Source of the DNA: Gammaproteobacteria bacterium
GTDB lineage: Bacteria > Pseudomonadota > Gammaproteobacteria > UBA11654
Direction of reading: 5' to 3'
Length of the DNA: 5,202 bases
Assembly (NCBI GenBank): GCA_002718375.1
Contig: PBEI01000014.1
Span: 20,289-25,490 of the forward strand
This document shows, piece after piece, positions 1 to 5,202 of the stretch (the stretch's first letter is position 1; each line of letters opens with the position of its first letter). The translations under genes were made by a program, and so were the position numbers. The notes beneath the pieces are model-generated. The model did not search any database. It saw only the letters and a program-made list of their open reading frames with translations, and had not been told where the DNA came from.

Positions 1-648
1 AATGAAATTATTTTTCATGTTGATGCAGCTCAAAGCATAGGAAAGATACCCATCGATGTTAAAGGCATGTGTATTGATCTCATGTCAATGTCAGCTCATA
101 AAGTCTATGGACCAAAGGGCGTGGGCGCGCTCTATATCAATAAAGATACAGTTGGTCGAATAAAGTCAATTATCCTTGGAGGAGGTCAGGAGAGAGGAAT
201 GCGCTCTGGCACTTTGCCTACGCATCAAATTGCTGGAATGGCTAAAGCATATGATCTTTCAAAAGAGAGAATGGATGATGACCATAAACACATTAAGCAA
301 TGCAGGGATGTTTTTTTAAAAACGATCTCGAACATTGACGGGTGGAAACTCAATGGTGCAGATAAGTATTCTTATCCAGGTATCATCAGCATTTGTTTTC
401 CTGATTTATATTCAGAAAGTTTGATTTATGCAATGGAAGATTTTGCAATCTCGAGGGGTTCGGCATGTTCTTCAGATCATGATGAGCCGTCGCATGTTTT
501 AAAAAGCATGGGACTACTTGATCATGAAATCAATGGAACCATTCGTATCAGCTTTGGAAGAAATACAACATTAAATGAAGCGGAATCAGCAGCATCTGAG
601 CTTATAAAAGCAGTATCACATCTTAGAAACCTAAAGGGAGGAAATTGA
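1..648 (+). CDS. iscS: IscS-type cysteine desulfurase, C-terminal part (5' end outside window)
   Basis: A PLP-dependent enzyme that takes sulfur from L-cysteine as an enzyme persulfide and passes it to Fe-S assembly proteins in the cytosol. The reading frame is open from base 1, giving 215 visible residues. The spacing of key residues matches E. coli IscS exactly: Asp8 and Gln11 (PLP contacts, E. coli D180/Q183), the PLP Schiff-base lysine Lys34 in SAHKVYGPKG (codon 100-102, E. coli K206), and the persulfide cysteine Cys156 in SRGSACSS (codon 466-468, E. coli C328). About 172 N-terminal residues therefore lie upstream of the window; the ATG at 67 is internal and not the start. The protein ends at HLRNLKGGN, about 17 residues before the E. 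coli end, so the C-terminal tail involved in IscU binding is missing. Its stop overlaps the next start by one base (TGATG). The family call is secure; the symbol iscS rather than a general nifS-like name is inferred from sequence and gene order. Confidence 0.94.
   Translation, partial: NEIIFHVDAAQSIGKIPIDVKGMCIDLMSMSAHKVYGPKGVGALYINKDTVGRIKSIILGGGQERGMRSGTLPTHQIAGMAKAYDLSKERMDDDHKHIKQCRDVFLKTISNIDGWKLNGADKYSYPGIISICFPDLYSESLIYAMEDFAISRGSACSSDHDEPSHVLKSMGLLDHEINGTIRISFGRNTTLNEAESAASELIKAVSHLRNLKGGN
636..641 (+). promoter_or_regulatory. Ribosome binding site of the IscU-like gene
   Basis: GGGAGG ends six bases before the ATG at 648. It is the strongest Shine-Dalgarno-like match in the window and lies within the last codons of the cysteine desulfurase gene. 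It favours the ATG at 648 over the adjacent in-frame TTG at 645 as the start. Confidence 0.75.
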
Positions 649-1004
649 TGAACCAAAAAGAGGCTTTCTTTGATACCATTCATGTCATGCAAGATTCCAG
701 TATGGAAGATGGATTTATTGTTGAGGAAGTATCAAGTTCAAATGGAATGTGGTTGAAGCTCTTCTCACGCTTGGATGAAGAGGGAAAATCTGAAGTATAT
801 TATCAAGTTCATGGTTGTCCGCATTTGATTTCGATCACATCAATGATCATAAGTGATTTGCAAAATAAATCTGTTCAAGAGCTCGAAACACAAAACATCA
901 ATGAATATGCTGAGATTATTAATCTCCCAAAAACAAAGCAAGACCGTCTTTTTTTGTTGGAAGATGCTTTAAAAGGATGTATAAAGCATCTCAAGAGGGC
1001 TTAA
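648..1004 (+). CDS. Divergent IscU/NifU-N-like protein lacking most cluster ligands
   Basis: A 118-residue cytosolic protein placed where iscU normally sits, between the desulfurase and iscA. Two segments align with IscU. VYYQVHGCPHLISITS (residues 50-65) matches the IscU segment around Cys63. LPKTKQDRLFLLEDALKGCI (93-112) matches the IscU LPPVK...CSILAEDAIKAAI region. Of the IscU cluster residues only the Cys63 equivalent remains (Cys57). By eye alignment the Cys37 position is Asn32, Asp39 is Met34, His105 is Asp99 and Cys106 is Arg100. Cys111 is out of register with any ligand. The LPPVK motif recognised by the HscA chaperone in E. coli has become LPKTK. The N-terminus is also shorter and unlike IscU. 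Classical [2Fe-2S] scaffolding by one subunit seems unlikely; a sulfur acceptor or relay, SufE-like in role, or an accessory to IscS or IscA is an inference. I have an unverified recollection of similar GCPH-containing 'scaffold' proteins in other gammaproteobacteria. Membership of the IscU-like fold is fairly likely; the function is open. Confidence 0.78.
   Translation: MNQKEAFFDTIHVMQDSSMEDGFIVEEVSSSNGMWLKLFSRLDEEGKSEVYYQVHGCPHLISITSMIISDLQNKSVQELETQNINEYAEIINLPKTKQDRLFLLEDALKGCIKHLKRA
995..999 (+). promoter_or_regulatory. Ribosome binding site of iscA
   Basis: GAGGG lies eight bases before the iscA ATG at 1008, inside the last codons of the IscU-like gene. It supports that start and indicates translation from the same message. 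Confidence 0.6.
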
Positions 1005-1007
1005 TTT

Positions 1008-1331
1008 ATGGAACTTTCAATTACAGATAATGCAATCAAAAGATTTCGAGCAAATCTTTCAAATAATCCTGATGCCAAGGGTCTTAGGATCAGTATTAAA
1101 CCCACTGGCTGCAATGGATATTCCTATGTATTGGATTATGCATCGGATATTTCCAGTGATGATCAGGTTATGACTTTTTCTGATGTATCTGTTGTGGTAG
1201 ATCCTGAAAGCGTGGAGTTGATTAATGGAACTGAAATTGACTTCATTGAAGAAGGCTTCAATCAAGTATTTAAGTTTAAGAATCCAAATGCCGCTGGTGA
1301 GTGTGGTTGCGGTGAAAGTTTCAATATCTAA
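1008..1331 (+). CDS. iscA: Iron-sulfur cluster assembly protein IscA (A-type carrier)
   Basis: An A-type carrier of the HesB/IscA family that receives and delivers Fe-S clusters, or binds iron for assembly, in the cytosol. The 107 residues equal the length of E. coli IscA. All three conserved cysteines are present: Cys35 in PTGCNGYSYVL and the C-terminal pair Cys99 and Cys101 in ECGCGESF. The segments VVVDPESVELINGTEIDF (62-79) and FKFKNPNA (88-95) also follow the IscA pattern closely. Only three bases separate it from the IscU-like gene. ErpA and SufA belong to the same family and cannot be excluded by motif alone, but the overall match and the position after the desulfurase and IscU-like genes favour IscA. 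hscB, hscA, fdx and iscX, which usually follow, are absent; ndk comes next after 18 bases. It is a likely supplier for RlmN and other Fe-S enzymes (inference). Confidence 0.93.
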   Translation: MELSITDNAIKRFRANLSNNPDAKGLRISIKPTGCNGYSYVLDYASDISSDDQVMTFSDVSVVVDPESVELINGTEIDFIEEGFNQVFKFKNPNAAGECGCGESFNI

Positions 1332-1336
1332 TCAAT

Positions 1337-1342
1337 AAAGGA
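1337..1342 (+). promoter_or_regulatory. Ribosome binding site of ndk
   Basis: AAAGGA ends seven bases before the ndk ATG at 1350, in the 18-base gap after iscA. The same gap has no hairpin or clear promoter. Confidence 0.55.
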
Positions 1343-1349
1343 TAAGGCA

Positions 1350-1748
1350 ATGGAAAGAACATTATCGATTATCAAACCAGATGGCGTTGAAAAGAATATC
1401 ATTGGCAAGATTTATTCTCGTTTTGAGAAAGCAGGCCTAAAAATCGTCGAAGCAAAAATGTTGCATCTGAGCCGAGAACAAGCAGAAGGATTTTATGCCG
1501 TTCATAAAGAAAGACCTTTTTTTAACGACTTGGTTGATTATATGACTTCTGGACCGGTTATGGTGCAAGTACTTGAAGGTGAAGATGCAATCAACCTTAA
1601 CCGCAAGCTAATGGGTGCAACAAATCCAGAAGATGCAGAAGAAGGAACCATTCGAAAAGATTTTGCTGAAAGCATAGAAAGGAATGCAGTTCATGGTTCA
1701 GATGGGCCAGACACGGCAGCTGTCGAGATCGAATATTTCTTTGGTTAG
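1350..1748 (+). CDS. ndk: Nucleoside diphosphate kinase
   Basis: Transfers the gamma-phosphate from ATP to nucleoside diphosphates through a phosphohistidine intermediate, balancing NTP and dNTP pools in the cytosol. At 132 residues it covers the whole catalytic fold. The catalytic histidine is His115 in NAVHGSD. The usual nucleotide-contacting residues are in place: Lys9 (IIKPDG), Tyr49, Phe57, Arg85, Thr91 (GATNP), Arg102 and Asn112. The protein stops right after EIEYFFG, about 10 residues before the end of the 143-residue E. coli enzyme. The bases after the stop do not encode the missing tail, so this is a naturally short C-terminus rather than a recent frameshift. The tail takes part in subunit packing in some Ndk enzymes, so the oligomeric state may differ (inference). 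ndk next to rlmN is a conserved gammaproteobacterial pairing; the two are 11 bases apart. Confidence 0.97.
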   Translation: MERTLSIIKPDGVEKNIIGKIYSRFEKAGLKIVEAKMLHLSREQAEGFYAVHKERPFFNDLVDYMTSGPVMVQVLEGEDAINLNRKLMGATNPEDAEEGTIRKDFAESIERNAVHGSDGPDTAAVEIEYFFG

Positions 1749-1759
1749 CCCAATATAAA

Positions 1760-2842
1760 TTGACAACCAAACGTCAAAATATCCTAGGCATGCCTCTAGA
1801 GGATCTTGTCAGTTTCTTTAATGAAATTGATGAGAAGGACTACAGGGCAAAGCAATTGATGCAATGGATTTACGCAAAGCATATTTTTGACTTTGATCTC
1901 ATGACCAATTTCAATTTAGAGCTGAGGAGTCATCTTAATCAAAGCTGCAGCTTGGATTTTGATGCCGCAATGCAGAATGAACTTTCAGAAGATGGTACAC
2001 AAAAGTGGTTAATTGGAAAGAAAGACAATCAAATCATCGAAACAGTTTTTATACCTGAGGATAAAAGAGGGACACTTTGTATCTCTAGTCAGGTTGGATG
2101 TCTAATCGACTGCCCATTTTGTGCCACAGGTCATCAGGGCTTTAATAGAAATCTGAGTTCAAGCGAGATAATTGGCCAAGTATTATTGGCAAGAGGAGAA
2201 CTCGATGAAGGCAGGCTGACCAATATCGTTTTTATGGGTATGGGTGAACCACTTGCAAACTACCCTGAGGTGATTAAGGTAATCAAAATACTTAACGATC
2301 CACATGGGTTTAATATTTCTAGACGCAAGATTACTGTCAGTACATCGGGGTTGGTACCGCAACTATATAAACTCTCTGAGGAAGTCGGGGTATCGCTCGC
2401 TGTGTCTTTGCATGCTGCTAATGACAAGTTAAGAGATGAACTTGTTCCCATTAATCGTAAGCACCCAATCAGCGAATTATTGGATGCTTGTTGGCACTAT
2501 GCAAATGTTCAAAATCTCAGATCTGTTACATTTGAATACACGATGCTGAAGGATGTGAATGACTCACTGAATGATGCAAAGCAACTCTCAAAACTTTTAA
2601 AAGGTCAACCTGCGAAGGTTAACTTGATTCCATTCAACCCCTTTCCAGGCGTTAAATTTAAACCAACTGATCAGAAACAGATCAATGATTTTAGGAATAT
2701 CCTTTTGGAATCTGGGATAATGACAACCACTAGAAAAACTAGAGGCGATGACATTCAAGCTGCCTGTGGACAATTATCAGGTCAAGTGATGAATCTCGCC
2801 AAGAAAACACTGAGACAAAAATTAAAAAAAACATTACATTAA
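1760..2842 (+). CDS. rlmN: Dual-specificity 23S rRNA/tRNA adenine-C2 methyltransferase RlmN
   Basis: A radical-SAM enzyme that makes 2-methyladenosine at A2503 of 23S rRNA and, in E. coli, at A37 of some tRNAs. The 360-residue protein carries the N-terminal RNA-binding region (about 1-95) and the radical-SAM barrel. The [4Fe-4S] cysteines are Cys114, Cys118 and Cys121 (CX3CX2C). The two mechanistic cysteines are Cys107 (TLCISSQVGC, E. coli C118) and the methyl-carrying Cys336 (AACGQL, E. coli C355). The SAM-binding GEP motif is at 162-164 (MGMGEPL), followed by STSG (194-197) and SLHA (216-219). The RKTRGDDI and AACGQLSG block identifies the RlmN/Cfr family, and chromosomal context plus overall match favours RlmN over Cfr. 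The start is a TTG with no visible Shine-Dalgarno; it is preferred over the ATG at 1790 because residues 5-10 align with the conserved N-terminus of E. coli RlmN. The upstream Fe-S genes are a plausible source of its cluster. Confidence 0.97.
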   Translation: MTTKRQNILGMPLEDLVSFFNEIDEKDYRAKQLMQWIYAKHIFDFDLMTNFNLELRSHLNQSCSLDFDAAMQNELSEDGTQKWLIGKKDNQIIETVFIPEDKRGTLCISSQVGCLIDCPFCATGHQGFNRNLSSSEIIGQVLLARGELDEGRLTNIVFMGMGEPLANYPEVIKVIKILNDPHGFNISRRKITVSTSGLVPQLYKLSEEVGVSLAVSLHAANDKLRDELVPINRKHPISELLDACWHYANVQNLRSVTFEYTMLKDVNDSLNDAKQLSKLLKGQPAKVNLIPFNPFPGVKFKPTDQKQINDFRNILLESGIMTTTRKTRGDDIQAACGQLSGQVMNLAKKTLRQKLKKTLH

Positions 2843-2852
2843 TACGTTAAAC

Positions 2853-2856
2853 GGAG
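2853..2856 (+). promoter_or_regulatory. Ribosome binding site of the 36-residue membrane protein gene
   Basis: GGAG, within ACGGAGAAAA, ends seven bases before the ATG at 2864. The spacing and match are good and argue that this very short frame is translated. Confidence 0.65.
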
Positions 2857-2863
2857 AAAACAT

Positions 2864-2974
2864 ATGTCAAATGAAGGAAAAACAGAGCATTTGGTTGCAC
2901 TTAGAGTGATAGCGTTAGTCTGCGCAGGACTTTTTCTGCTGACTTTGGTCGGTATGTATATGTCCCATAACTAA
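2864..2974 (+). CDS. Small single-pass membrane protein, function unknown (36 aa)
   Basis: I do not recognise this protein. The frame runs from an ATG with a well-placed GGAG site to a TAA and encodes 36 residues. A short polar N-terminus (MSNEGKTEH) is followed by a hydrophobic stretch from about Val15 to Met33 (RVIALVCAGLFLLTLVGMYM), ending MSHN. The stretch is long enough to cross the inner membrane once; Lys6 and Arg14 before it suggest an N-in topology. There is no lipobox, and Cys20 is in the middle of the hydrophobic segment. It sits 21 bases after rlmN and 6 bases before the TTG of hisS, where other gammaproteobacteria often have pilW/pilF, rodZ and ispG. It is too short to be a functional RodZ, though a relic cannot be ruled out. 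Translation is supported by the ribosome site, the membrane-like composition and the otherwise gap-free gene layout. Confidence 0.68.
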   Translation: MSNEGKTEHLVALRVIALVCAGLFLLTLVGMYMSHN

Positions 2975-2980
2975 TCAATT

Positions 2981-4255
2981 TTGACTGAGAAAATCAAATC
3001 AATTAGGGGAATGCCAACACTGCTTCCGGCAGAGTTAAAGCTTTGGCAGTCAGTCGAATCAACCATCAAGAAAATTTTATCGAATTATGCTTTTCAGGAG
3101 ATAAGGACGCCGCTTCTTGAGAGAACGGAACTTTTTCAAAGAACAATAGGGGAGCAAACAGATGTCGTTTCAAAGGAGATGTATTCGTTTCTTGATCGCA
3201 AAGAACAATCACTTTCTCTCAGGCCGGAGGCTACAGCTGGAGTTGTCAGGGCAGGCATAGAGCATGGTCTTTTTCACAATCAAACGCAAAAATTCTGGTC
3301 TATGGGCCCCATGTACCGTTATGAGAGACCTCAGAAAGGGCGTTATCGTCAATTCCATCAGGTCAATATGGAAGCATTCGGATATGAAGGACCAGGCATC
3401 GATGCTGAACTCATCCTTCTGACTTCTAGGATATGGCGAAAACTGGGAGTCGAAGACATTCAATTAGAACTGAATTCATTAGGAACAGCAGAGTCAAGAA
3501 AAGGATATCGTGCCATCCTTGTTGAATATTTTAACGATCATACAGACTCGCTTGATGAGGACTCGATCTTACGATTGGAAAAAAATCCAATGCGGATTTT
3601 GGATAGCAAGAATCCAGAGATGGCTGATGTCATTCATTCAGCACCTAAAATGAATGATCACTTGGATCAAGAATCAGAAGATCACTTCAATGGTTTACTC
3701 GAGTATCTAGATGGCCATCGCATTCAATATGTTCTCAACCCCCGACTGGTCAGAGGATTGGATTATTACACGAAAACAGTATTTGAATGGACGACGGACA
3801 AACTTGGCGCTCAAGCCACGGTTTGTGGAGGAGGCCGGTATGATGATTTGGTCAAACAACTTGGTGGCAAGGATGTTTTTGCAATCGGATGTGCAATTGG
3901 TTTTGAAAGACTGGTTGAACTGGTTGAACTATCAGGTAAAAAAGATCAGAATGGGCACCCAAAAATTTATCTCGTTGCTGTTGGCGACCAGGCAGAAGCA
4001 AAGTCCTCAGAGTTGGCAGAGATGATTAGAGATCAATTTGAGGATTGTGTTCTTGAGCTGAATCAAGATGGTGGAAGCTTCAAGCAACAGTTTAAGCGGG
4101 CTGATCGTGCAGAATCTGATATCGCTCTCATCCTAGGTGATGAAGAGATCGAGAATGATACGATTGGTATAAAGTTAATGAAAGAAGGTGGTGACCAAGA
4201 AACCATCTCGCAGGATAAGCTTCTAGAAAGCATCGCTGATAAAATCGGCGCCTAA
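2981..4255 (+). CDS. hisS: Histidyl-tRNA synthetase
   Basis: Class II aminoacyl-tRNA synthetase that charges tRNA-His with histidine in the cytosol. Its 424 residues match E. coli HisRS in length and along the whole chain. Motif 1 lies around EIRTPLLERTELF (40-52). The ATP/histidine-binding SLRPEATAGVVRAGIEHG is at 79-96. Motif 2 is MYRYERPQKGRYRQFHQ (111-127). The HisRS-specific LVRGLDYYTKTVFEW (256-270) includes Arg259, the equivalent of the catalytic arginine. GGGRYD is at 283-288 and motif 3 at AIGCAIGFERL (301-311). The C-terminal anticodon-binding domain follows from about 328, with GGSFKQQFKRAD at 364-375. The motif 2 loop is the ordinary bacterial type, with no sign of altered tRNA-His recognition. 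The start is TTG without a clear Shine-Dalgarno, only six bases after the small membrane protein gene, suggesting translational coupling. It is supported by the match of KIKSIRGMPTLLP to the conserved N-terminus. Confidence 0.98.
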   Translation: MTEKIKSIRGMPTLLPAELKLWQSVESTIKKILSNYAFQEIRTPLLERTELFQRTIGEQTDVVSKEMYSFLDRKEQSLSLRPEATAGVVRAGIEHGLFHNQTQKFWSMGPMYRYERPQKGRYRQFHQVNMEAFGYEGPGIDAELILLTSRIWRKLGVEDIQLELNSLGTAESRKGYRAILVEYFNDHTDSLDEDSILRLEKNPMRILDSKNPEMADVIHSAPKMNDHLDQESEDHFNGLLEYLDGHRIQYVLNPRLVRGLDYYTKTVFEWTTDKLGAQATVCGGGRYDDLVKQLGGKDVFAIGCAIGFERLVELVELSGKKDQNGHPKIYLVAVGDQAEAKSSELAEMIRDQFEDCVLELNQDGGSFKQQFKRADRAESDIALILGDEEIENDTIGIKLMKEGGDQETISQDKLLESIADKIGA

Positions 4256-4273
4256 TATATAGAGAATAAAGTT

Positions 4274-4930
4274 ATGAATGATAATTTAACAGATCAACAA
4301 CAAGCAGAGATCGTTAAGAAATGGCTCAAAGATAATGGCTTGTTCATTATTGCATCATTCGGTATCGCAATTTCTGGTGTATTTGGACTGGAGTACTATC
4401 AAGAAGGCAATTTAAAACAGGCTGAGAATGCTTCAAGACTCTACGGCGAGATGGAGTTTGCTGTCAGGCAGCAAAGGTTGTCTCAAGCTCAAACCATTCT
4501 TCAGCAGATGGACAATGATTTTTCAGGATCGGCCTATCAGATACAAAGTCATTTATCGATGGCAAAGCTTTATATGGATGACCTTGATTATGACAATGCG
4601 ATCATACAACTCGAATTTGTATTAGAACAGTCAGATGATGAGAATTTTTCTATGGTTGCAAGGCAAAGAATTGCAAGAATATATATAGAAAAAGGTGAGT
4701 TTCAAGCTGCGCTCGATATGCTTGGAGAAGAGGTACCAGAAGCATTTAGGGCACAATTTGAAATCATTAAAGGCGATGCATATATGGGAATTGGTGATCA
4801 AGCAAATGCCAAGATTGCATATGAAATCGCACTCGAAACACTTACTCCTGGATCATTTGCATATGATTTTACAAAAATGAAGTCCGAGCAGATTAATCAA
4901 GTCAATGAGGATCAAGACAACCAATCATAA
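4274..4930 (+). CDS. yfgM: YfgM family protein (ancillary SecYEG-associated TPR protein)
   Basis: An inner-membrane protein with one N-terminal anchor and a periplasmic tetratricopeptide-like domain. In E. coli YfgM associates with the SecYEG translocon and PpiD, and helps pass exported proteins to periplasmic chaperones. The 218 residues compare with 206 in E. coli. A cytoplasmic N-terminus (EIVKKWLKDNG, 12-22) leads into a membrane segment at about 23-40 (LFIIASFGIAISGVFGLE), then YYQEGNLKQAENAS. The remainder is helical repeats, for example YQIQSHLSMAKLYMDDLDYD (88-107) and FEIIKGDAYMGIGDQANAKI (162-181), the latter matching the conserved RGEAL...KGD segment of E. coli YfgM. The C-terminus is a short acidic, Asn/Gln-rich tail. 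It follows hisS after 18 bases with only a weak GAG at 4262-4264 as ribosome site. Its stop overlaps the bamB start (TAATG), the usual yfgM-bamB pairing. Confidence 0.93.
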   Translation: MNDNLTDQQQAEIVKKWLKDNGLFIIASFGIAISGVFGLEYYQEGNLKQAENASRLYGEMEFAVRQQRLSQAQTILQQMDNDFSGSAYQIQSHLSMAKLYMDDLDYDNAIIQLEFVLEQSDDENFSMVARQRIARIYIEKGEFQAALDMLGEEVPEAFRAQFEIIKGDAYMGIGDQANAKIAYEIALETLTPGSFAYDFTKMKSEQINQVNEDQDNQS

Positions 4931-5202
4931 TGAATATGAAAGATAGAATTCAGACATCCTTTTTTTCTATGAGGCTTGTTACAGCACTTGGTCTATTTCT
5001 ATTTATTCAAGGATGCTCATTTTTTGGAGGAGATGAAGAAGAGGCATTTGATCAGCCAGCAGAGTTGGTTGATTTTACTCCTATGTTGGATGTAGACAGA
5101 GGATGGAAAACATCGATTGGTAAGGGCCATGAAGGCTTGGACCTGATGTTGAGGCCTGATACAGACGGAGAAACAATTTATGCTGCCAGCTTTGATGGAA
5201 AT
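4930..5202 (+). CDS. bamB: Outer-membrane assembly lipoprotein BamB, N-terminal part (3' end outside window)
   Basis: BamB is a beta-propeller lipoprotein of the BAM complex, which inserts beta-barrel proteins into the outer membrane. The visible 91 residues hold a lipoprotein signal peptide with the hydrophobic core LVTALGLFLFIQ and a lipobox IQGC; the lipidated cysteine is Cys29, with Ser at +2, compatible with outer-membrane sorting. An acidic linker follows, then DFTPMLDVDRGWKTSIGKG, resembling the BamB FTPTTAWSTSVGSG start of the mature domain, and TIYAASFDGN, resembling the first propeller blade (VVYAADRAG in E. coli). About 300 residues would lie beyond the window. The start at 4930 overlaps the yfgM stop (TAATG) and implies coupling. 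In-frame ATGs at 4936 and 4969 are alternatives; the latter gives a shorter 15-residue signal peptide but has no ribosome site. The position after yfgM supports the call. Confidence 0.92.
   Translation, partial: MNMKDRIQTSFFSMRLVTALGLFLFIQGCSFFGGDEEEAFDQPAELVDFTPMLDVDRGWKTSIGKGHEGLDLMLRPDTDGETIYAASFDGN

Noticed and set aside
1059..1265. Open frame on the minus strand inside iscA
   Set aside because: It is fully antisense to a well-supported conserved gene and its product shows no recognisable domain.
1760..1790. TTGACA at 1760-1765 as a -35 promoter element
   Set aside because: No TATAAT-like -10 follows at 15-19 bases, and the hexamer is the first two codons of rlmN.
2260..2451. Open frame on the minus strand inside rlmN
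   Set aside because: Antisense to the conserved radical-SAM core; low-complexity Ser/Leu-rich product typical of a shadow frame.
2601..2625. Imperfect inverted repeat AAGGTCAACCT / AGGTTAACTT
   Set aside because: Lies within conserved rlmN coding sequence, has mismatches and no T-run after it, so not a terminator.
2843..2863. Possible terminator or promoter between rlmN and the small ORF
   Set aside because: The 21-base gap has no hairpin and no promoter-like pair; it is explained by the ribosome binding site.
3209..3463. Open frame on the minus strand inside hisS
   Set aside because: Antisense to motif 2 of hisS with no independent support.
3911..3928. Two tandem copies of the 9-base unit CTGGTTGAA
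   Set aside because: In frame, encoding LVE-LVE in a helix after HisRS motif 3; only two copies, so a minor coding coincidence and not a repeat element.
3711..4025. Second plus-strand frame inside hisS
   Set aside because: Overlaps the catalytic core and motif 3 in another frame; product has no recognisable domain.
4428..4880. Two alternative-frame plus-strand ORFs inside yfgM
   Set aside because: Both are out-of-frame shadows of the YfgM repeat region without ribosome sites or recognisable domains.

Overview
The window is a tightly packed, single-strand stretch of a gammaproteobacterial chromosome. It holds nine genes, all on the + strand, with only about 75 non-coding bases between them and two one-base overlaps. 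Sampled lines give roughly 40% G+C. The order cysteine desulfurase / IscU-like / iscA / ndk / rlmN / small ORF / hisS / yfgM / bamB is a condensed form of the order known from E. coli and relatives (iscRSUA-hscBA-fdx-iscX ... ndk-rlmN-pilW/rodZ-ispG-hisS-yfgM-bamB-der). The protein sequences also match gammaproteobacterial families. Compact spacing and moderate A+T richness would suit a free-living, streamlined (perhaps marine) gammaproteobacterium, but I cannot name a genus from this sequence.

Layout. Bases 1-1331 encode an iron-sulfur cluster module: the C-terminal half of an IscS-type cysteine desulfurase (5' end outside the window), a highly divergent IscU-like protein that has lost most cluster ligands, and a canonical IscA. 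Bases 1350-1748 encode nucleoside diphosphate kinase. Bases 1760-2842 encode RlmN, a radical-SAM [4Fe-4S] enzyme that methylates 23S rRNA and tRNA. Bases 2864-2974 encode an unrecognised 36-residue single-pass membrane protein. Bases 2981-4255 encode histidyl-tRNA synthetase. Bases 4274-4930 encode YfgM, and bases 4930-5202 the start of the BamB lipoprotein.

How it fits together. The genes look like one long transcription unit joining Fe-S assembly, nucleotide supply, translation (RlmN, HisRS) and envelope protein export and assembly (YfgM at the Sec translocon, BamB in the BAM complex). No internal promoter or terminator is evident. Most of the window is ordinary housekeeping sequence. The part that deserves attention is the Fe-S module. 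The desulfurase lacks the C-terminal tail that in E. coli contributes to IscU docking. The IscU-like protein keeps only one of three cluster cysteines and has a disrupted HscA-recognition motif. The hscBA-fdx-iscX genes that would normally follow iscA are absent here. Together these suggest a remodelled, chaperone-independent sulfur-transfer module rather than a standard ISC system. The second item of interest is the small membrane-protein gene in the place where pilW/rodZ/ispG would be expected, directly against a TTG-initiated hisS.
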